Assembly (NCBI GenBank): GCA_910576125.1
Contig: CAJTHM010000018.1
Location: 1-64,000, forward strand
Direction of reading: 5' to 3'
Source: Lachnospiraceae bacterium
GTDB lineage: Bacteria; Bacillota; Clostridia; Lachnospirales; Lachnospiraceae
DNA length: 64,000 bases
The position numbers were made by a program, and so were the translations under genes. This document shows positions 25,268 through 32,753 of this stretch, piece after piece (the first letter of the stretch is position 1; each line of letters begins with the position of its first letter). The notes below the pieces were generated by a model. It searched no databases. It was not told the DNA's origin and saw only the letters and a program-made list of their open reading frames with translations.

Positions 25268-26515
25268 TCAGGGGGCGGTGATTCCCTCAACCATGGCGTC
25301 AAGCTGATCCTGAAGGCTTTTTCCGGAAGGGTTTCCGGCCAGAATCTCCGCGGTAAAGGCGGTGACAGGATCCCAGTAATTCCCGCCGATGCGCTGCAGA
25401 CAGGAATATTCCGACTGCTCCAGAAGCGCCGCGATGGCGGGGGAGCTCTGGACATCCGGAGAGGCCGCGGCTTTCTTGTTGGAGGGGCCCTGGCCCCGCA
25501 GATGGAAACGCAGTTCCTGGTTTTCCTGGCTGGTGATCCACTGGGCCAGTCTGTCTGCCCATTCTCTGTGTTCGGAGTAGGCGTTCACACCGATCAGCTT
25601 GTAGCCGGAGAAAGAGGCCATCTGGATTTCCTGTCCCGCACAGGTATAGGCGGGAAGCTTTGCAGCTCCGAAGCCGCTGCCCCATGCCTCCTCCACGGCT
25701 ACCGCGTTCCACACGCCGCTGACGCCTGCCGCGATGGTGCCGTCCCGGACGCCCTCCAGGAACCCTGCGTCGTCCGTGCTTAAGAAGCCGGGGTGCTTCG
25801 CCATGGCTGTCATGGCCTTTGCCACATCGGTTCCCTTGACGGCGTTTTCCGTGTCGTTCCAGGTGCAGTAATTGGTGATGCCGTCATCGTTCAGCCCCAG
25901 GGTGAGCCCCGTGTTGCCGAAAAAGGTGTATACATACCATCCGGAGGACCAATCCATGGAGACTTTCCGGTCCTGTCTCCCGGCCACATCCAGCATCCGG
26001 TCCCAGGATATAATGTCCGCATCCGAGAAGACACGCTTGTCATAGTACAGGAAATAACCGTTATCCGCAGTCAGGGGGTAGGCGTAGAGGGTACCGTTCA
26101 CAGAGGCTGCGTCCACCGCTTCCGGCAGATTCGCGCTCCGCAGGGCCTCGGCGTTTTCTATAGGCTCCAGGGCTCCGGCGGCAACCAGTGTATTCAGCTG
26201 ATCGTCCGCAAAGGCGAAAACGTCCGCTCCGTTCTCCAGGTCTGCCATCAGCGCGTCCATACAGTGGCTTTCGCTCTGGGGCTGATATGTAATCTGAAAG
26301 TCGGCCTGGCCCTGGTACTCTTCCTGAAAGCTGTCGATAATCTGGCGCAGCAGCTCCTCGTCCTCCTCGGCGCCCCAGACGGTCAGCGCCACAGGGCCGG
26401 AGTCGGAGGCGGATTCTTCTTCGGAGGGGACAGAGCCGCCCTTGCTTCCGCATCCGGACAGGGAGGCGGCCAGCAGAAAGACGATGGGAAAATATAAGTG
26501 GAAATTTCGTTTCAT
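25268..26515 (-). CDS. Extracellular solute-binding lipoprotein
   Basis: This 415-residue family-1 type solute-binding protein (sugar or oligosaccharide class by fold) starts with a signal peptide ending in lipobox LSGC near residue 22, then an acidic linker. The mature part has LTVWGAEEDEELL and later FSGYKLIGVNAYSEH, typical of maltose-type binding proteins. No permease or ATPase genes are adjacent. With the chemoreceptor directly downstream it may serve mainly as a chemotaxis ligand receptor. ATG 26515 follows ACGGAGAA. Confidence 0.88.
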   Translation of the reverse strand: MKRNFHLYFPIVFLLAASLSGCGSKGGSVPSEEESASDSGPVALTVWGAEEDEELLRQIIDSFQEEYQGQADFQITYQPQSESHCMDALMADLENGADVFAFADDQLNTLVAAGALEPIENAEALRSANLPEAVDAASVNGTLYAYPLTADNGYFLYYDKRVFSDADIISWDRMLDVAGRQDRKVSMDWSSGWYVYTFFGNTGLTLGLNDDGITNYCTWNDTENAVKGTDVAKAMTAMAKHPGFLSTDDAGFLEGVRDGTIAAGVSGVWNAVAVEEAWGSGFGAAKLPAYTCAGQEIQMASFSGYKLIGVNAYSEHREWADRLAQWITSQENQELRFHLRGQGPSNKKAAASPDVQSSPAIAALLEQSEYSCLQRIGGNYWDPVTAFTAEILAGNPSGKSLQDQLDAMVEGITAP

Positions 26516-26631
26516 GGCATTCTCCGTATATTGCATATTTTGCATATTATTTTACCATTTCACAGGGCTTTTTGCAATTTGTTTTTATGGGGGCGGTACT
26601 CTTGCGGCTCCCCTCCGGCAGAACCCGGCGC

Positions 26632-26662
26632 AAAAAAACTGCAGATGCTTGCGCTTCTGCAG
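26632..26662 (-). terminator. Terminator of the ABC remnant
   Basis: CTGCAGA (26639-26645) pairs with TCTGCAG (26656-26662). On the minus strand the stem is followed by seven T residues (26632-26638). It lies 80 bases beyond the stop of the ABC fragment. Confidence 0.75.
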
Positions 26663-26741
26663 GTTTCTGCCGGGAGGCCGGCTTCGGACGAGGCATATGT
26701 GCCGCCTGGAGCCGGGCTATGCTTTAGGCCTTTGCCGCATT

Positions 26742-26855
26742 TTATGCGGGCTGCACATAGTACTGCGCCTGGGCGTTCCAAAGTTCCTGATATTTTCCGT
26801 CCCGGGCCGCCAGGTCATCATGTCTGCCCTGTTGCACCAGTCTGCCCTTGGAAGA
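26742..26855 (-). pseudogene. 3' end fragment of an ABC exporter gene
   Basis: Read on the minus strand, 26744 upward encodes the typical last 35 residues of an ABC exporter: GRLVQQGRHDDLAARDGKYQ, then LWNAQAQYYV and a TAA stop at 26742-26744. Nothing upstream in this frame matches the nucleotide-binding domain, so only the tail remains. The terminator at 26632 probably belonged to the lost gene. The remaining sequence between 26516 and 26941 shows nothing else clear. Confidence 0.75.
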
Positions 26856-26877
26856 GCGAGGTCTTTCTGTTTTCTGC

Positions 26878-26905
26878 TTGTAATGAAAGGGAAATGTGGT
26901 AAAAT
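26878..26905 (+). promoter_or_regulatory. Promoter of the aminotransferase gene
   Basis: TTGTAA at 26878-26883 and TAAAAT at 26900-26905 are separated by 16 bases; the start codon is 37 bases further on. Confidence 0.5.
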
Positions 26906-26941
26906 ATGAGAGAGAAGAAAAAAGGAAAGGAAGAGAATATA

Positions 26942-28129
26942 ATGCTGGTTCAGAAATATAAAGAAATGCTGTCAGGAAAATCCGTCATCAGGGAGCTGTC
27001 GGAGTTCGCCACGGCCAGGGGCAGGGAAATCGGATATGAGAATGTGTTTGACTACAGCCTGGGCAATCCGTCTGTGCCTGTCCCCCGGGAATTTACCGAT
27101 GAGATGATTCGGATGCTGGCCAATCAGGGAACCAATGAGCTCCACGGCTACAGCCCCAGCTTAGGGATAACCAGTGTCAGGGAGGCGGTTGCCGCGTCCC
27201 TGGAGAAACGGTTCGGCCTGCCTTACCGCAGGGAGCATATCTTCATGGCTTCCGGCGCCGCGGGGGCGCTGGCCCATGCGTTCCGCCTGGTGACGGAGCC
27301 CGGGGACGAGATTCTCACGTTTGCCCCCTATTTCCCGGAGTACGGCCCTTATGTGAATCTGACGGGAGCGGTGTTGAAGGTGGTGCCGCCGGACACCGAG
27401 CGGTTCCAGATTCGCTTCGACAAGCTGGAGGAGATGCTGACGGAAAAAGTGAAAGCAGTCCTGATCAATACGCCCAACAATCCCTCGGGCACGGTGTATT
27501 CCGGCGAGACTTTGGAGAGGCTTTCGGATTTGCTGCGCGGGAAATCGGCGGAATACGGCCATGAGATATACCTGATATCGGATGAACCATATCGGGAAAT
27601 CGTGTTCGGAGGGGTGGAAGCCCCTTGTGTATCCGCGTTTTATGACAATACGATCATGTGCTATTCTTTCTCCAAATCCCTGTCCATTCCCGGGGAGCGG
27701 ATCGGGTATGTGGCAGTGAATCCCAGGTGCCGGGAGGCGGAGACCATGGTCAATATGTGCGGCCAGATTTCCAGGGGCATCGGGCACAACTGCCCGCCCT
27801 CCATCATCCAGCTGGCGGTGGCGAAAGTGCTGGACAGGACGGCGGACTTAAGCGTCTATGAGACGAACATGGAAATCCTGTATAAAGAACTGATGGAACT
27901 GGGCTTTGACTGCGTGAAGCCCGGCGGGACTTTCTATATCTTCCCCAGGGCGCTGGAGGAGGACGCCAAGGTATTCTGCCGCAGAGCGCTGGACTACGAT
28001 CTGGTTCTGGTGCCGGGGGATACATTCGGCGCGCCGGGGTATTTCCGCATGGCCTACTGCATCGACACGGAAAAGGTGGAGCGGTCCCTGGGAGCGCTTC
28101 GCCGGTTCGTAAGCGAGACGTACAGATAG
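26942..28129 (+). CDS. PLP-dependent class I/II aminotransferase
   Basis: A 395-residue cytoplasmic aminotransferase of fold type I. SGAAGALAHAF near residue 103 binds the PLP phosphate, NTPNNPSGT near 177 and SDEPYRE near 214 contact the cofactor, and SFSKSLSIPGERIGY near 241 contains the Schiff-base lysine. The annotation as aspartate-type transaminase is likely, but the amino-acid substrate is not certain. ATG 26942 follows AAAGGAAGAG. The patatin gene follows after 49 bases. Confidence 0.92.
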   Translation: MLVQKYKEMLSGKSVIRELSEFATARGREIGYENVFDYSLGNPSVPVPREFTDEMIRMLANQGTNELHGYSPSLGITSVREAVAASLEKRFGLPYRREHIFMASGAAGALAHAFRLVTEPGDEILTFAPYFPEYGPYVNLTGAVLKVVPPDTERFQIRFDKLEEMLTEKVKAVLINTPNNPSGTVYSGETLERLSDLLRGKSAEYGHEIYLISDEPYREIVFGGVEAPCVSAFYDNTIMCYSFSKSLSIPGERIGYVAVNPRCREAETMVNMCGQISRGIGHNCPPSIIQLAVAKVLDRTADLSVYETNMEILYKELMELGFDCVKPGGTFYIFPRALEEDAKVFCRRALDYDLVLVPGDTFGAPGYFRMAYCIDTEKVERSLGALRRFVSETYR

Positions 28130-28178
28130 GTTCGGATCAGGCGGCGTAAGCGATATGACAAGAGCAGAGAGGTAGGAT

Positions 28179-29048
28179 ATGATGTATCAGGCAGGACTGA
28201 TCCTGGAGGGTGGAGGTATGAAAGGGCTTTACACCGCCGGGGTGATTGATTTTTTTCTGGACAGGGGAATTGAATTTTCCAGTGTGTACGGCGTGTCCGC
28301 AGGGGCCTGCAGCATGTGCAGCTATCTGTCGAAGCAGAGGGGACGGGCCCGGGATGTCTGCATCGATTACGTGGACCGCTGGGATTACTGCAGCATAGCG
28401 AGCCTGGTGGCCACAGGAGACCTGTTCAATGTGGAACTGAATTATCATCTGGTGCCGGAGCGCCTCAATCCCTATGACTTCGAGGCTTTCAAACGGTACC
28501 GGGGAAAGGCTTACAGCGTGGCCACAGATATCGTGAGCGGCAGGCCGGTGTATTTCCGGATACGGGATGTAAAAAAAGATATGACGAAAATCCGTGCATC
28601 TGCATCCCTGCCGCTGGTCTCGCGGAATGTGCGAATCGGCAGGAGCCTGTATCTGGACGGAGGCCTGAGCGATTCCATTCCCATACAGAAGTCCATTATC
28701 GACGGAAATCCGAGGAATGTGGTGGTCATGACCAAGGAAATGGGGTTCGTCAGGAGACGCACCAAAGGTTATATGCTCCGGCTGGCGGGACTGCGGTACT
28801 GGAACTATCCCAAAGTGGTGGAGTTGATGATGCGGCGCGGCGAACACTATAACCAGCAGGTGGCCTATGTGAACAGGCTGCAGAAAAGCGGCCAGGCCTT
28901 TGTCATCCGGCCCAGGGGAACCGTGGATGTGGGACGGGTGGAGAAAAATCCCAAAAAACTCAGGAACCTGTACGACAGAGGATATGCGGACGGAGAGGCC
29001 TGCTGCAGGGAACTGATGGCGTTTCTGGAAAAGTGTGAGAAGATTTAG
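28179..29048 (+). CDS. Patatin-like phospholipase
   Basis: A 289-residue lipid acyl hydrolase of the RssA/YlbK type. The oxyanion loop LEGGGMKGLYTAGV near residue 8, nucleophile motif GVSAG near residue 39, and DGG near 160 give the Ser-Asp dyad. It hydrolyses acyl esters of membrane lipids or similar compounds, probably in the cytoplasm since no signal peptide is present. The start is one of two consecutive ATG codons after AGAGGTAGG. It lies between the aminotransferase and uppP genes on one strand. Confidence 0.92.
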   Translation: MMYQAGLILEGGGMKGLYTAGVIDFFLDRGIEFSSVYGVSAGACSMCSYLSKQRGRARDVCIDYVDRWDYCSIASLVATGDLFNVELNYHLVPERLNPYDFEAFKRYRGKAYSVATDIVSGRPVYFRIRDVKKDMTKIRASASLPLVSRNVRIGRSLYLDGGLSDSIPIQKSIIDGNPRNVVVMTKEMGFVRRRTKGYMLRLAGLRYWNYPKVVELMMRRGEHYNQQVAYVNRLQKSGQAFVIRPRGTVDVGRVEKNPKKLRNLYDRGYADGEACCRELMAFLEKCEKI

Positions 29049-29099
29049 GGTTGCGCCGGCTGCGCTGCGGGAAGCCGGTAAAAGGAATGGAGAGTGAAA

Positions 29100-29987
29100 A
29101 TGGCTGAGTTTATTGAAATCATCAAAGCAATCATCTATGGCATTGTGGAGGGCATCACGGAATGGCTGCCGATCAGCAGTACGGGGCATCTGATTCTGGT
29201 GGAGAGCCTGATGCCGTTCAAGCCTCTGGAGAACGGCGTTGGCGTAAGCGAGGAATTCTTCGGGATGTTCGACGTGGTCATCCAGCTGGGGGCAATCCTG
29301 GCGGTGGTGGTGCTGTTCTGGAAGCAGATATGGCCCTTTGCCCTGACGAAGAGGGAGCGGGAGGCACAGGGTGCCGCCGGGGTGATGTCTTATTTTAAGA
29401 AAGATATCTGGATTCTGTGGTTCAAGATTCTGGTGTCCTGTGTGCCGGCGGCGGTCATCGGCATCCTGTTCGACGACGTGTTCGACGAACTGTTCTACAA
29501 CCCTGCCAGCGTGGCAATCGCGCTGATCGTATTCGGCGTGGCGTTCATTGTGGTGGAGAACTGGAACAGGGGCAGAAAGCCCAGGATACGCAGGCTCTCC
29601 CAGATTACCTATCAGACCGCGTTCCTGATAGGGGTGTTCCAGCTGATCGCCGCCGTCTTTCCCGGCACTTCCCGGTCCGGGGCCACGATCGTGGGCGCTC
29701 TGCTCATCGGCGTGTCCAGGACGGTGGCGGCTGAGTACACGTTCTTCCTGGCCATCCCGGTGATGTTCGGGGCCAGCCTCTTAAAGGTGGTGAAATTCGG
29801 CTTTGCGTTCACCTCCATGGAACTGACGCTGCTGGGGGTGGGGACGGTGGTGTCTTTCATCGTGTCCCTGTTCGTGCTCCGTTTCCTTATGGGATACATC
29901 AAAAAGCACAATTTCAAGATTTTCGGCTGGTACCGCATTCTGCTGGGAATCATAGTGCTCTTGTACTTTGGTTTCAAAATTTCCTGA
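29100..29987 (+). CDS. uppP: Undecaprenyl-diphosphatase
   Basis: A 295-residue integral membrane protein of the BacA/UppP family. It removes a phosphate from undecaprenyl diphosphate so the carrier can be reused for peptidoglycan, and gives bacitracin tolerance. The two family motifs are clear: EGITEWLPISSTGHLIL near residue 17 and FPGTSRSGATI near residue 184. About eight hydrophobic segments are visible. ATG 29100 has GGAG seven bases upstream; an in-frame GTG at 29094 is an alternative. Confidence 0.95.
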   Translation: MAEFIEIIKAIIYGIVEGITEWLPISSTGHLILVESLMPFKPLENGVGVSEEFFGMFDVVIQLGAILAVVVLFWKQIWPFALTKREREAQGAAGVMSYFKKDIWILWFKILVSCVPAAVIGILFDDVFDELFYNPASVAIALIVFGVAFIVVENWNRGRKPRIRRLSQITYQTAFLIGVFQLIAAVFPGTSRSGATIVGALLIGVSRTVAAEYTFFLAIPVMFGASLLKVVKFGFAFTSMELTLLGVGTVVSFIVSLFVLRFLMGYIKKHNFKIFGWYRILLGIIVLLYFGFKIS

Positions 29988-30309
29988 ATTTTGTGCCGTT
30001 ATCCATAATAACAGCCTGCTTTTTCCGTATCCTGCGCTTTTTTTCAAATTTATCCGGCGAAGACCACATGAGTTTGGTCAAAATGCTTGTCTAAATTCTG
30101 CTACAGGGCTGTTTTCTACATTATATAAATAAGAGAGAATATGCCCGCAGCCCCGGAAATCAAGGGCGCATCTGATCGGTATTACATGAAAATGTTGACA
30201 TTTTTGCTAAAAGGGAATACAATAATCAAGGCAGGCAGGGAAAAAGAATGCCGTGCCTGCTGGTGGCAGATACATGGCAAAGAAGACAAGAGAAAGGAAG
30301 TAGGCAATT
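29988..30309 (+). other. Intergenic region between uppP and the DUF6465 gene
   Basis: No gene is seen in these 322 bases. The second half holds a strong promoter (30195-30223). No clear terminator follows uppP. Confidence 0.4.
30195..30223 (+). promoter_or_regulatory. Strong sigma-A promoter for the DUF6465 gene
   Basis: TTGACA at 30195-30200 is a perfect -35 box, and TACAAT at 30218-30223 is spaced by 17 bases. The coding start lies 86 bases downstream. Confidence 0.8.
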
Positions 30310-30747
30310 ATGGCAGGAAGAAAATCCACGAAACCTGCGGCAAAGGCGACAGAAACGGCAAAGGTAGAAGCTATTGAACCCAAGGCAGAAGAGATAAAGA
30401 CAGAAGTGATAGCGGAGCCCAAAGAGGCCAAAAAGGCCCCTGCAAAGAAGACTGCGGCAGAAACCGCGAAGGCGGCAAAGACGGAAGAGACCAAGGCGGA
30501 GGCGTCCAAGGCAAAGAAAGCCCCTGCCAAGGCAGCGGCGAAGAAGAATGTGGAGACAGTTCTGCACATTCAGTACGGCGGAAAAGCCTACGCGCAGGAG
30601 GATTTGGTGAATATCGCCAAGGATGTATGGAAATATGACCTGAAGCGCAAGGCCGGCGACCTGGAGAGCATAGAGCTCTATGTGAAGCCTGAGGAGAACA
30701 AGGTGTACTATGTGATGAATGGAGAGAGCGGAAGCTTTTCCATTTAA
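30310..30747 (+). CDS. DUF6465 family protein with histone-H1-like tail
   Basis: A 145-residue protein. Residues 1-80 are a disordered Lys/Ala/Glu/Pro tail with repeated KKAPAK motifs, like bacterial H1-like proteins. The C-terminal 65 residues form the DUF6465 domain (VLHIQYGGKAYAQEDLVNIA, then IELYVKPEENKVYYVMN). The family is common in Lachnospiraceae and its function is unknown; the tail suggests binding to nucleic acid. AAAGGAAG precedes ATG 30310. The strong promoter and its own terminator indicate a well-expressed single-gene unit. Confidence 0.8.
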   Translation: MAGRKSTKPAAKATETAKVEAIEPKAEEIKTEVIAEPKEAKKAPAKKTAAETAKAAKTEETKAEASKAKKAPAKAAAKKNVETVLHIQYGGKAYAQEDLVNIAKDVWKYDLKRKAGDLESIELYVKPEENKVYYVMNGESGSFSI

Positions 30748-30778
30748 TGCCTGTTGTCAGGACGGCTTGTACGAAGGG

Positions 30779-30822
30779 CGGCATCTGGACCTGTATCGAT
30801 TGCAGGGGCAGGTGCCGTTTTT
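30779..30822 (+). terminator. Terminator after the DUF6465 gene
   Basis: CGGCATCTG (30779-30787) pairs with CAGGTGCCG (30809-30817), with an inner CCTG/CAGG step, and is followed by TTTTT. Confidence 0.75.
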
Positions 30823-30862
30823 GTATTTAGATTTTTTTTAGAATTATTTTTCAGGAAATCGG

Positions 30863-30891
30863 TTGACAATGTATAGGGTAAGTGATATTTT
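30863..30891 (+). promoter_or_regulatory. Sigma-A promoter of the hrcA-grpE-dnaK operon
   Basis: TTGACA at 30863-30868 and TATTTT at 30886-30891 are 17 bases apart. The CIRCE operator lies directly downstream. Confidence 0.8.
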
Positions 30892-30905
30892 ATGGTTAGT
30901 AGATG

Positions 30906-30932
30906 TTAGCACTCCTCCTAAATGAGTGCTAA
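30906..30932 (+). promoter_or_regulatory. CIRCE operator (HrcA binding site)
   Basis: TTAGCACTC, nine bases, GAGTGCTAA: a perfect match to the CIRCE element. It sits just after the promoter and before hrcA, so HrcA represses its own operon until heat shock titrates the GroE chaperonin away. Confidence 0.98.
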
Positions 30933-30956
30933 TAATGAAAAAGGGAGGCGGCCTGG

Positions 30957-32018
30957 ATGGAGCTGGATGAGAGAAAAACGAAAATCCTGCAGGCAGTCAT
31001 CCGCAATTATCTGGAGACAGGTGAGCCGGTTGGCAGCAGAACCATTTCCAAGTATACCGACCTGAACTTAAGTTCCGCGACCATCCGCAATGAGATGGCC
31101 GACCTGGAGGAAATGGGGTATATCTTTCAGCCGCACACTTCCGCAGGCAGGATTCCCTCCGATAAGGGATACCGTTTCTACGTAGATGCCATGATGGCCC
31201 AGAAAGAGCGGGAGGTGGTGGAGATGAGGGATATGCTGGTGGAGCGCCAGGACAAGATGGAGACGCTTTTAAAGCAGATGGCCAGGGTGCTGGCCCAGAA
31301 TACCCGGTACGCCACCATGATATCCGCGCCCCGGACCAAGCGCAGCAAGCTGAAATTCATTCAGCTTTCCCGTGTGGACGCGGGGCAGCTTTTAGCAGTC
31401 ATCGTGGTGGAGGGAAATGTAATCAAGAACAATATCCTGTCCGTGCAGGAGGAGCTGGACGACGAGACGCTGCTGAAGCTGAATATCCTGCTGAACACTT
31501 ATCTGAACGGCCTGTCCATCGATGAGATCAATCTGGCCATGATAGCTGTCATGAAGCAGCAGGCGGGTATCCACAGCGCCATTGTCAGCGAGGTCATCGA
31601 CGCGGTGGCGGAGGCAATCAGGGCGGAGGAGGACCTGGAGATTTATACCAGCGGGACCAATAATATCTTCCGGTATCCGGAGCTGGCAGACCAGCAGAAA
31701 GCCAGCGAGCTGATTAACACCTTTGAAGAGAAGCAGCTTCTGGGAGAGCTCCTGAAGGAGCCGCACACCCAGAGCGAAGAGACCGGCATCCAGGTATACA
31801 TCGGCGCGGAGACGCAGGTGCAGAGCATGAAAGACTGCAGCGTGGTCACGGCCACCTATGAATTAGGCGGCGGCATGAAAGGGACCATCGGTATCGTGGG
31901 ACCTAAGAGAATGGATTACGACAAGGTCGTAGGCACTCTGAGAGCCATACAGACCCAGCTGGATGAGCTGTATGGACCGGAAGAGGGAGCCGACAGAAAT
32001 AAAACGAATGGAGGTTGA
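30957..32018 (+). CDS. hrcA: Heat-inducible transcription repressor HrcA
   Basis: A 353-residue repressor. The winged-helix domain is at residues 1-75 (ETGEPVGSRTISKY, LSSATIRNEMADLE), with the family motif TSAGRIPSDKGYRFYVD directly after it. The C-terminal GAF-like dimer domain fills the rest. HrcA binds CIRCE and needs GroEL for activity. GGGAGG precedes ATG 30957. It is the first gene of the chaperone operon, overlapping the region of the grpE start. Confidence 0.97.
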   Translation: MELDERKTKILQAVIRNYLETGEPVGSRTISKYTDLNLSSATIRNEMADLEEMGYIFQPHTSAGRIPSDKGYRFYVDAMMAQKEREVVEMRDMLVERQDKMETLLKQMARVLAQNTRYATMISAPRTKRSKLKFIQLSRVDAGQLLAVIVVEGNVIKNNILSVQEELDDETLLKLNILLNTYLNGLSIDEINLAMIAVMKQQAGIHSAIVSEVIDAVAEAIRAEEDLEIYTSGTNNIFRYPELADQQKASELINTFEEKQLLGELLKEPHTQSEETGIQVYIGAETQVQSMKDCSVVTATYELGGGMKGTIGIVGPKRMDYDKVVGTLRAIQTQLDELYGPEEGADRNKTNGG

Positions 32019-32029
32019 CAATCGGGGAT

Positions 32030-32701
32030 ATGGCAGAGCAGGAACGTGACATGGAAATAGAAAAGGAACAGGAAGCCCCCGGGACAGAAGACGGGGAGGA
32101 TGAGGGCTGCGAGGCACAGGAGCCCGAAAAAGGGGCCGAAGAGGACGTTCGGACGGACAACGCCGAGGAAGAAACGGAGCCTGCACCCCCGGAGGGAGAG
32201 GACCCGAAGACCTGGGCGGAGAAGCGGGCCGCCAAGAAGCAGGCGAAGCTGGACAAGAAAGCCCAGGGATACAAGGATCAGATCGACCAGCTGGAGGATA
32301 AGGTAAAGCGGCAGCTGGCAGAGTTCGAGAATTTCCGTAACCGTACGGAGAAAGAGAAGCACGCCATGTTCGAGACCGGCGCGAAGAGTGTCATTGAGAA
32401 GATGCTGCCGGTGGTGGACAATTTCGAGCGAGGGCTGGCTACGGTGCCCGAGGATAAGAAAGAGGATCCTTTCGTGGACGGTATGAACCGGATTTACAGG
32501 CAGCTGATGACAGAGCTTGAAAATATCGGTGTGAAGTCCATCGAGGCGGTGGGGCAGGAGTTCGACCCGAACCTCCACAACGCGGTGATGCAGGTGGAGA
32601 GCGAGGAGTACGAATCCGGTACGGTAGCCCAGGAGCTGCAGAAAGGATACACATATCGGGACAGCGTAGTACGCCATTCCATGGTGGCAGTAGTAGTGTG
32701 A
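32030..32701 (+). CDS. grpE: Nucleotide exchange factor GrpE
   Basis: A 223-residue exchange factor that releases ADP from DnaK. Residues 1-80 are a long acidic tail rich in Glu, Asp and Pro, followed by a coiled coil (QIDQLEDKVKRQLAEFENFR) and the beta-wing domain (VGQEFDPNLHNAVMQVES, LQKGYTYRDSVVRHSMV). The start is uncertain: ATG 32030 is used, but TTG 32015 and ATG 32051 are in frame. The N-terminal tail is longer than in many homologues. Confidence 0.93.
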   Translation: MAEQERDMEIEKEQEAPGTEDGEDEGCEAQEPEKGAEEDVRTDNAEEETEPAPPEGEDPKTWAEKRAAKKQAKLDKKAQGYKDQIDQLEDKVKRQLAEFENFRNRTEKEKHAMFETGAKSVIEKMLPVVDNFERGLATVPEDKKEDPFVDGMNRIYRQLMTELENIGVKSIEAVGQEFDPNLHNAVMQVESEEYESGTVAQELQKGYTYRDSVVRHSMVAVVV

Positions 32702-32753
32702 GAAGATTTCATCATTTCAGAGATAGACAGAATAAATTCAGGAGGATATAAAA

